From Nocardia africana NBRC 100379 (GTDB lineage: Bacteria; Actinomycetota; Actinomycetes; Mycobacteriales; Mycobacteriaceae), in contig NZ_BDAV01000015.1 in assembly GCF_001612635.1 (NCBI RefSeq), positions 248,001 through 312,000 on the forward strand: a stretch of 64,000 bases of DNA. The letters are read 5' to 3'. Position numbers and translations under genes: made by a program. Under the pieces are notes generated by a model that ran no database searches, had not been told where the DNA came from, and saw only the letters and a list, made by a program, of their open reading frames with translations. This document shows, in pieces, positions 1 through 8,661 of this stretch; the stretch's first letter is position 1; the number at the start of each line of letters is the position of its first letter.

Positions 1-2015
1 TGGACGACCGGAACCGCACGCAGCGGCACGGTCCGCGCCCCCGGGAAACTCGCGGGCGCGCCGGGGCCACTGCGGATGTCGGCCGGGTCACCGCGGTCGC
101 CGGCGTCCACCCGGTAGATCTCGATCGCCGGATACGTCGGGCGCAGATCACCGTCGGCGACCAGGCCGTCACCGTGGCCCACTTCGATGGGGTTGCCGAA
201 TTCGGCGACCTTGGTGATGCCGGGCGAACCCTCGATCGCCGCGTGCGCCAGCATGGGCCGGGTGGAGCGGGAGGTATCGGGGTCGAGATCGTTGCGCAGC
301 ACCAGAATTCCGATGCCCTGATCGATCAGGGTCGGTGCGAGCCCGGTCGAGGGCCGCCCGTCGGCGATCAGGCGCTGCACCGAATCCATCGCCCGGATCG
401 CGCCAGGCGGCGTGAGCGGCACGGCATCTCGCACCGCCCACGGCGTGCGGGCCAGAGCCTGCAGTGGTTCGTCGCGGGTCAGTCCCCAGATCTGACTGCC
501 GAACGGCGCACCCGGCACCACCAGCGCCCGGGTGTCCGAGGCATTGCGCGTCAGCCAGTCGGCGGTCTGCTGCCAGTACGCCGGCACCTTGTCGTAGGCG
601 CCGCGCGGGGCGAGCTTGCCGGTCCATGCCAACGAGGTCGACAGCGCCAGCGCCGCCAGCAGCAGCGCCGCCACCGCGACCATCCGGTTGCGTTCCGGAT
701 GCGCGAAGGCATTGCGCCACACCGGCATCGGCACCGAGGCGGGCAGCGGCACCCGCCGCAGCAGATGGGCGAGCCCGACCACCAGCGGGATGCGGATCAG
801 TGGTTCCAGCTTGTGCACGTTGCGCAGCGGGGCGCCGCCGGAATCCAGGAAGATCCGCACCGATTCGGCGAACGGCCCGCCGAGCTGCCCGGCGTATCCG
901 GCGCAGATGCCGACCAGGCCGGCGAGCAGGACGAGCGTGAACCGTCCGCGCGCCGGCATGGAACGCAGCGCCAGCCCGGCCATTCCGGCCGCCGCGAGCA
1001 CACCCGTGGCCAGCACCGCCGCGGGCTGGGTGACCAGCACCGCACCCGCGATCCGCTCCGGCGAGACGTAGGGCGTCCAGCTGTCGGTGCCGCGTAGCAC
1101 CTCACCCAGCGACGCCCACTGGGTGGTCACGCCGGAGGATTCGATGTAGTCCAGGAACGGCGGGCTCACCTTGCCGAGCACCAGCAGCGGCACCACCCAC
1201 CAGAAGGTGCCCAGGATCAGCAGCGGAATCCAGGTCCGGGTGAACCGCCACCAGGTGCGATTCGGGCGATACGACGCCCACCACAGTGCCGCGGGCAGAA
1301 AGGCGGCCACGGTCGCGACCGCGTTGACCGACCCCATCAGCGCCAGCGCGAGGGCGCTCGCCGCCGGGGAGGTCGCACCGCGCATCGATACCGATTCGGC
1401 GGTCGGCCGGTGCGGTAGCAGTCGCCGCCCCCCGGACGGGGCGGCATGAATCCGCGGCATCCCGACGACACCCAGGGCCGCCGGGGCGAGCAGCACCCAG
1501 GGAGCCAGCATCATCGGCAGGGTTTCCGAGGAGATGGATCCGAGCGTGGTGAGCACTCGCGGCGACAGCGCGAACGCGACCGCCGCGACCACCCGGGAAC
1601 CACGGGTGCCGATGCCCAGCACCTCGCACAGCCGGACGATGCCCCAGAAGCCGGCGAGAATCAGCAGCGCCCACCAGATCCGCTGCGTCACCCACGCCGG
1701 AAGGCCCAGCACATGGCCCAGCGAGAAGAAGGCGCCGTGCGGGAAGAAATATCCGTACGCCTGGTTCTGCACCTGGCCCATCGGCGCCTGGCTGCTCCAC
1801 AAATGGGCGGCACGCTGCAGGAATCCGACCGGATTCTGGGCGAGGTCGTATTTGGTGTCGGCGACGGTGTTGCCGGGTGCCTGCAGAAAGGTCAGCAGGA
1901 AGGCGACGAGAACGGTACCGGCGAACCAACGCCGGCCCAGGGGTGCGGTGGCCGAGGAAAGAGAGTCGGCGGAAGGGGCAGCGGCGGGCGCAGCGTCAGC
2001 GCGCGCCGTACTCAA
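1..2015 (-). CDS. aftD: Arabinofuranosyltransferase AftD, N-terminal part (runs off the left edge)
   Basis: This is a membrane glycosyltransferase that adds alpha-(1->3)-branching arabinofuranose to arabinogalactan and lipoarabinomannan using decaprenyl-phosphoarabinose. About 671 codons are visible; the M. tuberculosis protein is about 1400 residues, so roughly half is present. After a short Ala/Ser-rich leader come an aromatic/hydrophobic first helix (RRWFAGTVLVAFLLTFLQ), the family sequence PGNTVADTKYDL, and then LWSSQAP and QNQAYGYFFP. No ATG lies ahead of these conserved residues. The frame is closed by a TGA just upstream, so the start is probably the TTG at 2015-2013, which gives MSTARADAAP. 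The gene overlaps the end of the upstream DUF2613 gene by 20 bases, the same pairing as Rv0236c/Rv0236A, and is probably co-transcribed with it. Identity is firm; the start is less certain. Confidence 0.88.
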   Translation of the reverse strand, partial: MSTARADAAPAAAPSADSLSSATAPLGRRWFAGTVLVAFLLTFLQAPGNTVADTKYDLAQNPVGFLQRAAHLWSSQAPMGQVQNQAYGYFFPHGAFFSLGHVLGLPAWVTQRIWWALLILAGFWGIVRLCEVLGIGTRGSRVVAAVAFALSPRVLTTLGSISSETLPMMLAPWVLLAPAALGVVGMPRIHAAPSGGRRLLPHRPTAESVSMRGATSPAASALALALMGSVNAVATVAAFLPAALWWASYRPNRTWWRFTRTWIPLLILGTFWWVVPLLVLGKVSPPFLDYIESSGVTTQWASLGEVLRGTDSWTPYVSPERIAGAVLVTQPAAVLATGVLAAAGMAGLALRSMPARGRFTLVLLAGLVGICAGYAGQLGGPFAESVRIFLDSGGAPLRNVHKLEPLIRIPLVVGLAHLLRRVPLPASVPMPVWRNAFAHPERNRMVAVAALLLAALALSTSLAWTGKLAPRGAYDKVPAYWQQTADWLTRNASDTRALVVPGAPFGSQIWGLTRDEPLQALARTPWAVRDAVPLTPPGAIRAMDSVQRLIADGRPSTGLAPTLIDQGIGILVLRNDLDPDTSRSTRPMLAHAAIEGSPGITKVAEFGNPIEVGHGDGLVADGDLRPTYPAIEIYRVDAGDRGDPADIRSGPGAPASFPGARTVPLRAVPVV

Positions 2016-2166
2016 CGTTGTTCAGCAGGGACGACGACGCGTCGCCACTGCGATCCACCTCGGGTCGCGAATTCTGCGCTGTCGCCGTCACGACAATGAA
2101 CACCGCGATCACACCGAGCAGCGCTCCGGCGACGGCGCTCGCAACCCCCGGGACGGCAAACTTCAT
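1996..2166 (-). CDS. DUF2613 small membrane/secreted protein (Rv0236A-like)
   Basis: A 56-residue protein beginning MKFAVPGVASAVAGALLGV. It consists of one N-terminal hydrophobic segment, which may be a signal anchor, followed by a short polar tail ending SLLNNVEYGAR. The MKFxxPGVASAVAG start and the position directly upstream of aftD match the DUF2613 family of mycobacteria and nocardiae. Its function is unknown. The 20-base overlap with aftD suggests coupled translation and a role connected with arabinan synthesis, but that is inference from position only. Confidence 0.85.
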   Translation of the reverse strand: MKFAVPGVASAVAGALLGVIAVFIVVTATAQNSRPEVDRSGDASSSLLNNVEYGAR

Positions 2167-2293
2167 CGCGTACTCCCAACATCGACACAGGCGTCTTGCG
2201 AGCCAACCTACAACATCGCCGCGCCGCCGGAGACAGGCAGCACGGCAACCCGCCGGGTGAACGGCTGCCGAGCGGCCCTTCGAGCAGCCGCGA

Positions 2294-3394
2294 TCAGCTC
2301 GGCTGGTCCGGTACCGGGCAGGCCAGCCCGTTCAACAGGGTGCGCAGTTTCGCCGTCGTCTCGTCGAGTTCGGTGCGCGGATCCGAGGCCGCCACGATGC
2401 CGCCGCCCCCGTAGGCCTGCGCGGTGCGGCCGTCCGCGGACAATTCGGCGCAGCGGATGGCGACGACCCATTCACCGTCGCCGCGCGCGTCGCACCAGCC
2501 GACCGCGCCGCCGTAGAACCCGCGCGGCTCCTCGTACTCGGTGATGGTCCGCAGGGCGAGGGCGGTGGGGGTGCCGCAGACCGCGGGCGTGGGATGCAAC
2601 AGCAGGGCCAGGTCGAGCGCGCTGGTGGCGGGATCGCGCAGGCGGCCGGTGATCGGCGTCGCCAGATGCCAGACCTCGGTGGTGTTGATCAGCTCCGGGC
2701 CGTCGGGGATCGCGAGTTCGGCGCAGACCGGGCCGAGTTGTTCCCGGATCCACTCGATGACGAAGGCGTGTTCGTCGCGATTCTTGGTACTGGACAACAA
2801 CTCCCGCGACCGCTCGGCATCGAGGGCGGGGTCGGGGTGCCGGGGTAGCGTCCCGGCCAGGGGACGCAGCGTGACGGTGTCCCCGTGCCGGGCGACCAGC
2901 ACCTCCGGTGTGGCGCCGACCAGGTGCGCCCCGGTCCGGCCGGCGGGTGTCAGATCGACGGCGAAGACGTTGGCCTGAGGATGGCGAACGAGCAGGTGCG
3001 CGGCGACCACCTCGGGTTCGAGCGGCTGCTCCGCCTCGGCGATCAGCGAGCGCGCGGCGACGACCTTGCGTAACGGCTGCCCCGGATCCGACAGCTGCTC
3101 CACCAGTTTCGTCACCCGGGCCACATGCTCTGCCGGACTGGGAATTTCCGCGACGACCCGGACCTCGGGCAGGGGTGGCACGGCGGCCGGACGCCACGGG
3201 CCCGCACTGTGTTGCGCCTGCTGCGGCTCACACAGGGCGGCCGCATCGCCCGGATCGAACGGGATCGCGCCGACGATCAGTTCCGCCGCGCCGTCGCGCA
3301 GGGCCGTCGCTGCCCGCCGCGCATCGTCGAATGCGCGCCGGATGCCGGTCGTACGGACCACGCCCCCCGGTTGTGCGAGCAGAAAGCCGTCCAT
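2294..3394 (-). CDS. Isochorismate synthase (EntC/MenF/DhbC family)
   Basis: A 366-residue chorismate-utilising enzyme that converts chorismate to isochorismate, the first step toward menaquinone or salicylate/catechol siderophores. The conserved C-terminal chorismate-binding domain fills the second half. Visible family signatures are KVVAARSL, HLVGATPEVLV, PLAGTLPRH, a stretch around STKNRDEHAFVIEWI, the substrate loop HLATPITGRL, and HPTPAVCGTPTALAL followed by RGFYGGAVGWCD. The usual Mg-binding acidic residues are in these segments. The length matches the M. tuberculosis homologue (about 370 residues). No other siderophore or menaquinone gene is adjacent, so the pathway cannot be decided from context. 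Confidence 0.88.
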   Translation of the reverse strand: MDGFLLAQPGGVVRTTGIRRAFDDARRAATALRDGAAELIVGAIPFDPGDAAALCEPQQAQHSAGPWRPAAVPPLPEVRVVAEIPSPAEHVARVTKLVEQLSDPGQPLRKVVAARSLIAEAEQPLEPEVVAAHLLVRHPQANVFAVDLTPAGRTGAHLVGATPEVLVARHGDTVTLRPLAGTLPRHPDPALDAERSRELLSSTKNRDEHAFVIEWIREQLGPVCAELAIPDGPELINTTEVWHLATPITGRLRDPATSALDLALLLHPTPAVCGTPTALALRTITEYEEPRGFYGGAVGWCDARGDGEWVVAIRCAELSADGRTAQAYGGGGIVAASDPRTELDETTAKLRTLLNGLACPVPDQPS

Positions 3395-3486
3395 AGTTTC
3401 CCGACCATAGTCGTGTGCGGAACCGGCGGCGCCCGGGTAGCGACGCAGATCTCATGTGGGCAGACTCATGTGCAGAGGGGGCGCCC

Positions 3487-3990
3487 TCACAGCTGACCGG
3501 CGAGATCGCTGACCGGTATCGGTTCCTTTCCCGGCGGCACCAGCAGAATCGGCCGATGGCAGTGTTTGAGCACCGCCTCCGCCACGCTCGAATGCAGCAG
3601 GGCGCGGATGCCGGTGGAACCGCGCGTACCGGCGACGATGATGTCGACATTCAGCTCGTCGGCCACGTCGACGATCGCGTTCCAGATGGTCGAGGTGCAT
3701 TCGGCGGTACGCGGCTCCGCATTCAATCCCGCCAATTTGGCCAGCCGTACGCCCTCGGCATTGATCTGTTTCGCGTCGACGTAGGCGATATCCTCGATCT
3801 CCTCGTCCGGGAGCCATTCCGGCTGCATCACACCGGAAAGTCCGGACAGCCGCGCGGCCTGGCGCACCATCGGCTCCCAGGCGGTGAGCACGACCGCCTT
3901 GGGTGCGGACAAAAATCGCCCCGCATATTCCACGGCCCGCTTCGCATTCTCGGAACCGTCGTATGCGATGAGCATCAAGTCGCAAGTCAT
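3487..3990 (-). CDS. Universal stress protein (UspA family)
   Basis: A single-domain universal stress protein of 167 residues beginning MTCDLMLIAYDGSENAKRAV, which is the typical beta1/alpha1 DGSE-A motif. The C-terminal nucleotide loop reads GTRGSTGIRALLHSSVAE and ends PILLVPPG. The usual motif is G-2x-G-9x-G(S/T); here the last Gly is Ser (HSS), so ATP binding may be altered. A good ribosome binding site (GGGAGG) precedes the ATG. The gene is transcribed away from the unknown gene at 4319 across a region of about 330 bases. Such proteins are usually stress or hypoxia induced, but I found no convincing DosR box here. Confidence 0.85.
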   Translation of the reverse strand: MTCDLMLIAYDGSENAKRAVEYAGRFLSAPKAVVLTAWEPMVRQAARLSGLSGVMQPEWLPDEEIEDIAYVDAKQINAEGVRLAKLAGLNAEPRTAECTSTIWNAIVDVADELNVDIIVAGTRGSTGIRALLHSSVAEAVLKHCHRPILLVPPGKEPIPVSDLAGQL

Positions 3991-4220
3991 GCCGACCTCC
4001 CGGACATCCGTGCCGTGCGCATGCGGGTCGTTCCGAAACTACCCGCGGCCCCGAGAGTACCCGCGCGATCAGCATGAATGCGGGATGTCGATCGGTATTC
4101 GCCGATTCGATTCGAAACCGTTCCGTTTCGTCGCCGGATTCGGCCCGGACCGGATGCGACCATTCGGTCCGGACCGGGCGGACTGTGTCCTGAACCTCAC
4201 TCGTGGCTGACAATTCGCGT

Positions 4221-4237
4221 GTGATTCACCGAATCAC
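4221..4237. promoter_or_regulatory. Palindrome between divergent genes (candidate operator)
   Basis: A perfect palindrome, GTGATTC-ACC-GAATCAC, with 7-base arms and a 3-base spacer. It lies in the 3991-4318 gap between the universal stress protein and the unknown gene at 4319. It is about 80-100 bases upstream of the latter, a plausible regulator site. The rest of this gap shows no gene. Confidence 0.4.
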
Positions 4238-4318
4238 GTGTAACTGCTGCGATTTCCGGTATTCACTGGAACAACCGACGAACGGAGCCGGGGCACGGCG
4301 CCGGGAGATGGACAGTGA

Positions 4319-4780
4319 GTGAGGTGCATCGTGCGATTGAAAGAGATTGCTACGCCACAGGATTGGGCGGACACCTACCGGGAGCTGTTCGGATTACCCT
4401 ATGTGCGCGTCACCTCGCCCGGATATGTGGTCTTACCCCTCGGCGACTCGGTCGCCGCGGTGAATACGCCGGAGCCGCTCGGTGCGCTGGTACTCGGCGA
4501 ATTGACCGTGCGCGGGATTCCGGGGCCGGTGCTGGTGCGTGAACACCCGCCGCGGCGAACGTTTATCGCGGTATTCGACGGATATCCGGATGTGGACCGG
4601 ACACTGCGATTGGAACGCCTCGGCGTCGATATCGGATCCCATCGCAGCAATGTCATTCTGCCCACCGGATTCGGGCGGCACACCCATGAGGGCCGGTGGT
4701 GGGCGCGCGCACCCCAGCGCGACGAATCGCTGCCGCTGTTGTCGGAGGTCGTGGCAGCGGTGGAGCGCACCGCCGGGTGA
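4319..4780 (+). CDS. Conserved hypothetical protein
   Basis: I do not recognise this family. It encodes 153 residues from the GTG at 4319, or 149 from the GTG at 4331, which has a GAGGTG sequence close upstream and gives MRLKEIATPQDW. It is soluble, with no signal peptide or membrane segment. It contains an N-terminal DWADTYRELFG stretch, then PLGDSVAAVNTPEPLGALVLGEL and a C-terminal NVILPTGFGRHTHEGRWWARAP segment rich in Trp, His and Arg. Codon use and position look genuine. The following DoxX gene is convergent. Confidence 0.7.
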   Translation: MRCIVRLKEIATPQDWADTYRELFGLPYVRVTSPGYVVLPLGDSVAAVNTPEPLGALVLGELTVRGIPGPVLVREHPPRRTFIAVFDGYPDVDRTLRLERLGVDIGSHRSNVILPTGFGRHTHEGRWWARAPQRDESLPLLSEVVAAVERTAG

Positions 4781-4810
4781 GCCGTGCGCGCCGCCGCCCG
4801 CGCCGCCGGG

Positions 4811-5158
4811 TCAGGCGAGGGGGAACAGGCAGGCCGTCGCCACGGCGAGCGCCAGGCACGGCATCGGATACGGCAGATGCGCGTACCAGCGCGCCCGCAC
4901 GATGGTGATCACCGCGCCGACGAAATACAGCACGAGGCCGATGGCGGCGGCCAGGCCGATCGCCGGGATCGCCAGGCCGGCCAGTAACCCGAGTGCGCCC
5001 GCGGCCTTGATCGCCGCCAACGGCATCAGCGCCCGGTCCGGTACCCCGTAACTGCGCATATTGCCGCGCACCCAGTCCGGGTTCACGATGTCGACGACGG
5101 CCGCCCCGAAGACGACCACAGCGGCGAGGATCGTGACGGTCACGTATGCGGTGTGCAT
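4811..5158 (-). CDS. DoxX-family small membrane protein
   Basis: A 115-residue integral membrane protein with about four hydrophobic helices (AYVTVTILAAVVVFGAAVV, ALMPLAAIKAAGALGLLAGL, IGLAAAIGLVLYFVGAVITI, PMPCLALAVATACLFP). This is the size and layout of DoxX/DUF4267-type proteins. It starts at an ATG and is transcribed divergently from the sigma factor at 5288, with a shared 129-base promoter region. DoxX-like genes often sit beside ECF41 sigma factors and are probable targets of them; regulation here is inferred from that arrangement only. Confidence 0.8.
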   Translation of the reverse strand: MHTAYVTVTILAAVVVFGAAVVDIVNPDWVRGNMRSYGVPDRALMPLAAIKAAGALGLLAGLAIPAIGLAAAIGLVLYFVGAVITIVRARWYAHLPYPMPCLALAVATACLFPLA

Positions 5159-5287
5159 GACACCCTCCTGCTCGTTCGGCGCCCTGATCTGCGATGGTGA
5201 AGGTGTGGGCCGAGCCCACGGCGCGGGCGAACAGGGCGAATCCGTCCCACATCGGGTTCGACGTGCGGCGACCGAGAAAGGTGACCG

Positions 5288-6283
5288 GTGCGCGATCGGG
5301 ACGAGCTGGCGCGGCGCTTCGAACGACACCGTGACCTGCTGCGCGATATCGCCTATCGCATGCTGGGCTCGCTGAACGAAGCCGACGACGTCGTGCAGGA
5401 AGCCTGGCTGCGCCTCGATCGGGCCACGAGCGCGACCGAGACGAAGCATGATGGGCGAGACACGACGGGAGGGGGCGCGGCGGGCAAAGGGGCGTCGGAT
5501 GACGATGCGGCGGACGGGCTCGAGATCGGCAATCTCGCGGCGTGGCTCACCACCGTCGTCTCGCGAATCTGCCTGGACCAGCTGCGTTCCCGGGCCGCGC
5601 GGCGGGAAGAGTTCATCGATCTCGCGAACAGTTCCGTCGCGCTCGACTCCACCGGTGCGGGCCCTCGGCCCCTCTTCGCCGAACCGGAAGCCGAAGCGGT
5701 ACTGGCCGACTCGGTCGGCCGCGCGATGCTGGTGGTGTTGCGGACGCTGAGCCCGGACGAGCGCGTCGCCTTCGTGTTGCACGACATGTTCGCCGTCCCG
5801 TTCGACGATATCGCCCCGATCGTGGGCCGTACCGCGGCGACGACGAAGAAGCTGGCCAGCCGCGCCCGGCAGCGGATGCGCGGCGACACCTCGACGCCCA
5901 CGGCCGAACTCGACCGTCATCGCGAGGTGGTCGGCGCGTTCCTGTCGGCGGCACGGGCCGGCGACCTCGGCGCCCTGCTCGCGGTCCTCGCACCCGATGT
6001 CGTGCGCACCGCGGACCCGGCCGCCCTGCCGCCCGGCATCGCGTCGGTCGTGCGTGGTGCGGCGGCGGTGGCCGAGGAAACCGTGTTGCTGCGCAGCCGT
6101 TCCCGGGTCGCGGGCCTCGCGCTGGTCGACGGTCGGCCGGGCCTCGTCGTGGCACCGCGCGGGACACTGGCGGCGGTCCTTCTGCTCACCGTGCGCGAGG
6201 ACCGGGTGGCCGCCTACGAGGTCGTCGCCGACCCGGTCCGACTGGACGCGCTGACTATCGCGGTCCTGTCGCCCGCGCGCTGA
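5288..6283 (+). CDS. ECF41/SigJ-type RNA polymerase sigma factor with SnoaL-like C-terminal domain
   Basis: A sigma factor of 331 residues from a GTG with AGAAAGG upstream. Sigma-2 is seen as RDIAYRMLGSLNEADDVVQEAWLRL and sigma-4 as LSPDERVAFVLHDMFAVPFDDIAPIVGRTAATTKKLASRAR. After that comes the extension HREVVGAFLSAARAGDLGALLAVLAPDVV, a SnoaL/NTF2-like fold. In ECF41 factors this domain acts as a built-in regulator instead of a separate anti-sigma factor. The end reads VADPVRLD, where the family has an NPDKL-type motif. About 35 Gly/Asp/Ala-rich residues are inserted between RLDRATSA and IGNLAAWLTTVVSR, where family members usually have a short link. The likely target is the divergent DoxX gene and its own promoter. 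Confidence 0.87.
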   Translation: MRDRDELARRFERHRDLLRDIAYRMLGSLNEADDVVQEAWLRLDRATSATETKHDGRDTTGGGAAGKGASDDDAADGLEIGNLAAWLTTVVSRICLDQLRSRAARREEFIDLANSSVALDSTGAGPRPLFAEPEAEAVLADSVGRAMLVVLRTLSPDERVAFVLHDMFAVPFDDIAPIVGRTAATTKKLASRARQRMRGDTSTPTAELDRHREVVGAFLSAARAGDLGALLAVLAPDVVRTADPAALPPGIASVVRGAAAVAEETVLLRSRSRVAGLALVDGRPGLVVAPRGTLAAVLLLTVREDRVAAYEVVADPVRLDALTIAVLSPAR

Positions 6284-6475
6284 CTTCCCGGATTACCGAT
6301 CGGTAGCCGAATTCGATGTCACCGAATGCTTTTCGCCGTCACGAATCATGTGAACCGGGCTTGCTTCAAAGACTGCTTTCGGATAGAACTGATCCGTTGC
6401 AATTCGCAACGTGAAACGCCCTGCATGCCAGCGTATTCAGTATGGCGCGGGGTCGGGAGGACAGGAAAAACAATC

Positions 6476-6976
6476 ATGCGTCGCACAATCGGCATTTTCG
6501 GGCGTAGGGCTCTCGTCGCGGCATTGCCGCTGGCCGTCGCGGTGACCTTCGCGGGTGCGGGGGCGGCAACCGCCGAAACCCCGGCTGCCGCTGCCCAGCC
6601 GGCGCCCGTCGCTCAGCTGGCCACGGCTCCGCAAGCGGCCCCGATCGCCCGCTTCGCCGCGGCGCCGGTGGCGCAGTCGGCCGCCGCTCCGGCGGGTGAG
6701 GCGGCTGCCGCCGCGGAGGTCGCACAGCCGGTGGCGACCGCCGCCGCGCAGGACATCGCCACCAATCCGAATGCGGCCAATCACGATCCGCTCGCCAATG
6801 GCGCGGCCGCGGGTGCCGCTGTCGGTGCGGTATTCGGGGCCGTCGTCTGCGCGGTCACCATTGTGGGAATTCCGCTTATTCCGCTGTGCGCTCTGGGTCC
6901 CGCTTTCCAGGGCGCCCTCGTCGGTTTGCTGGTGGGCGTCCTCGCACCGGACGCGGTGCCGCAGATTCTGCCCTGA
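6476..6976 (+). CDS. Ala-rich secreted protein with glycine-zipper C-terminus
   Basis: I choose the ATG at 6476, which gives MRRTIGIFGRRALVAALPLAVAV, a clear signal peptide cleaved near AATAE. The 166-residue product continues with about 80 residues of low-complexity Ala/Pro/Gln. It then has NPNAANHDPLANGAAAGAAVGAVFGAVV and a second hydrophobic stretch LGPAFQGALVGLLVGVLAP, resembling membrane-inserting glycine zippers. The function is unknown. The same build (signal peptide, Pro/Ala-rich spacer, glycine zippers) recurs in the conjugation-operon protein at 54571. A strong terminator hairpin follows the gene. Confidence 0.75.
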   Translation: MRRTIGIFGRRALVAALPLAVAVTFAGAGAATAETPAAAAQPAPVAQLATAPQAAPIARFAAAPVAQSAAAPAGEAAAAAEVAQPVATAAAQDIATNPNAANHDPLANGAAAGAAVGAVFGAVVCAVTIVGIPLIPLCALGPAFQGALVGLLVGVLAPDAVPQILP

Positions 6977-7005
6977 TCTCGAAATCCGGCCGATGGTCGG
7001 AAATG

Positions 7006-7044
7006 AAACGACGCCGGCCCGTTCGATACGGGCCGGCGTCGTTT
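7006..7044. terminator. Bidirectional terminator hairpin
   Basis: A perfect 16-base-pair stem (AAACGACGCCGGCCCG and its complement) with a 7-base loop. One flank has A residues and the other T residues, so it can work both ways. It sits between the convergent secreted-protein gene and the thiolase gene. Confidence 0.85.
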
Positions 7045-7072
7045 CGTCGTACTCGCCGAGCGTCGGCGCGAA

Positions 7073-8422
7073 TCAACGCTCCAGGATCGCGACCACACCC
7101 TGGCCGCCGGCGGCGCAGATGGAGATCAGCGCGCGACCGGAACCCTTCTCCGCCAACTGCTTCGCGGTCTGGGCGACGATGCGTCCACCGGTCGCGGCGA
7201 ACGGGTGCCCGGCGGCCAGCGAGGAGCCGTTGACATTGAGCTTGGCGCGGTCGATCGCACCGAGGGCGCCGTCCAGGCCCAGGCGCTCCTTGCAGTACTG
7301 GTCGGATTCCCACGCCTGCAGGGTGGCCAGCACGACCGAGGCGAACGCCTCGTGGATCTCGTAGTAGTCGAAATCCTGCAGAGTGAGGCCGTTGCGGGCG
7401 AGCAGGCGCGGCACCGCGTAGGTCGGCGCCATCAGCAGGCCGTCCGGACCCCAGACGTAGTCGACCGCGGCGACTTCGCTGTCGACCAGGTAGGCCAGCG
7501 GCTTCAGGTTGCGCTCGGCGGCCCATTCCTCGCTGCCCAGCAGCACCGCGGAGGCGCCGTCGGTGAGCGGGGTGGAGTTGCCGGCGGTCATGGTGGCGTC
7601 GCCGAGCTTGTTGCCGAACACCGGCTTCAGAGTGGCCAGCTTCTCCAGCGAGGAGTTCGGGCGCAGGTTGTCGTCGCGGGTCAGGCCCAGGAACGGGGTG
7701 ACCAGGTCGTCGAAGAAGCCGCGGTCGTAGGCGGCGGCCATGTTCTTGTGCGAGAGGTAGGCCAGTTCGTCCTGCGCCTCGCGGGCGATGCCGAATTCCT
7801 TCGCGGTGATCGCCGCGTGGTCACCCATCGACAGCCCGGTGCGCGGCTCGGCGTTGCGCGGGATTTCGATGCCGACCATGCTCGGGCGCAGCCGGCCGAC
7901 GAGCTTGACGTAGTCCTTGTTGTTGCGCGCCCGGTTGGCGTCGAGCATCCATTCGCGCATGGATTCGCTCACGCCGATCGGCGCGTCGGAGGTGGTGTCG
8001 GTGCCGCCGCCGATACCGGCCTCGATCCGGCCCAGCGCGATCGCGTCGCCGACGGTGACGATCGACTGCAGGCCGGTGCCGCAGGCGAGCTGCAGATCGT
8101 GGGCGGGGGTGTAGGGCGACAGCTCGCTGCCCAGCACGCTCTCGCGGACCATGCCGTGTTCGCCGACGCGCTTGAGCACCGCGCCGCCGACGACCATGCC
8201 CAGCCGCTCGCCCTGCAATCCGAATCGGCTGACCAGGCCGTTGAGCGCGGAAGTGAACATATCCTGGTTCGAGGCGTGGGCGTAACGGCCGTCGGAGCGA
8301 GCGAACGGAATCCGATTACCGCCGAGAACGGCGACAGGCTTGGCCTGCTTGGCCTTCTCGGCCCGGCTGCTCGATGGTGCGGTCTTCGCCGAACGGGCTT
8401 TGGTTGTCACTCGAGTCTCCAC
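7073..8422 (-). CDS. fadA2: Acetyl-CoA C-acetyltransferase / thiolase (FadA2/FadI-like)
   Basis: A 449-residue thiolase that cleaves 3-ketoacyl-CoA in beta-oxidation or condenses acyl-CoAs. The nucleophile is Cys about 114 in LQLACGTGLQS. Other active-site segments are YYEIHEAFASV, GSSLAAGHPFAATGGR (catalytic His) and CAAGGQGV near the C-terminus. The N-terminus carries about 28 extra Lys/Ala/Ser residues. It faces fabG4 divergently across 239 bases holding a palindromic operator at 8527-8546. The trio fadA2/fabG4/htdX is the same as Rv0243/Rv0242c/Rv0241c. Control by the TetR gene at 12657 is inferred from shared sites. Confidence 0.92.
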   Translation of the reverse strand: METRVTTKARSAKTAPSSSRAEKAKQAKPVAVLGGNRIPFARSDGRYAHASNQDMFTSALNGLVSRFGLQGERLGMVVGGAVLKRVGEHGMVRESVLGSELSPYTPAHDLQLACGTGLQSIVTVGDAIALGRIEAGIGGGTDTTSDAPIGVSESMREWMLDANRARNNKDYVKLVGRLRPSMVGIEIPRNAEPRTGLSMGDHAAITAKEFGIAREAQDELAYLSHKNMAAAYDRGFFDDLVTPFLGLTRDDNLRPNSSLEKLATLKPVFGNKLGDATMTAGNSTPLTDGASAVLLGSEEWAAERNLKPLAYLVDSEVAAVDYVWGPDGLLMAPTYAVPRLLARNGLTLQDFDYYEIHEAFASVVLATLQAWESDQYCKERLGLDGALGAIDRAKLNVNGSSLAAGHPFAATGGRIVAQTAKQLAEKGSGRALISICAAGGQGVVAILER

Positions 8423-8526
8423 TGTCTCGTCGGGTTTTCTGGGTCCGGAGCCGGGAATGCCGCATGTTGGGGACGAAGTCGGTACCCGGCCGACTGTACT
8501 GCTGGCGGTTCCGTCGGTTTACATTA

Positions 8527-8546
8527 AACTTACTCTGGAGTAAGTT
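8527..8546. promoter_or_regulatory. Palindromic operator of the TetR-type fatty-acid regulator (site 1)
   Basis: A perfect 20-base palindrome, AACTTACTC-TG-GAGTAAGTT, with core TTAC-N6-GTAA. It lies in the promoter gap between divergent fadA2 and fabG4. Related sites with the same core and spacing stand before the TetR gene (13286-13305) and fadE5 (19212-19225 and 19238-19253). Confidence 0.75.
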
Positions 8547-8661
8547 AATTGTCGACACCGTACCCCGGAGATGTGGGCTACAACGCGCGGGGTAGTGGGG
8601 AAATACGGTTACGGCAGACGTTCAGATCGTCCACATACGACACAAGGAGAAGGTAGGAACA

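Noticed and set aside
3991-4318. A possible DosR (dormancy) box before the universal stress gene
   Set aside because: GGTCC/GGACC sequences near 4165-4180 do not fit the GGGAC-N-GTCCC spacing.
7205-8527. A 440-residue open frame on the plus strand
   Set aside because: Antisense shadow of the thiolase gene.
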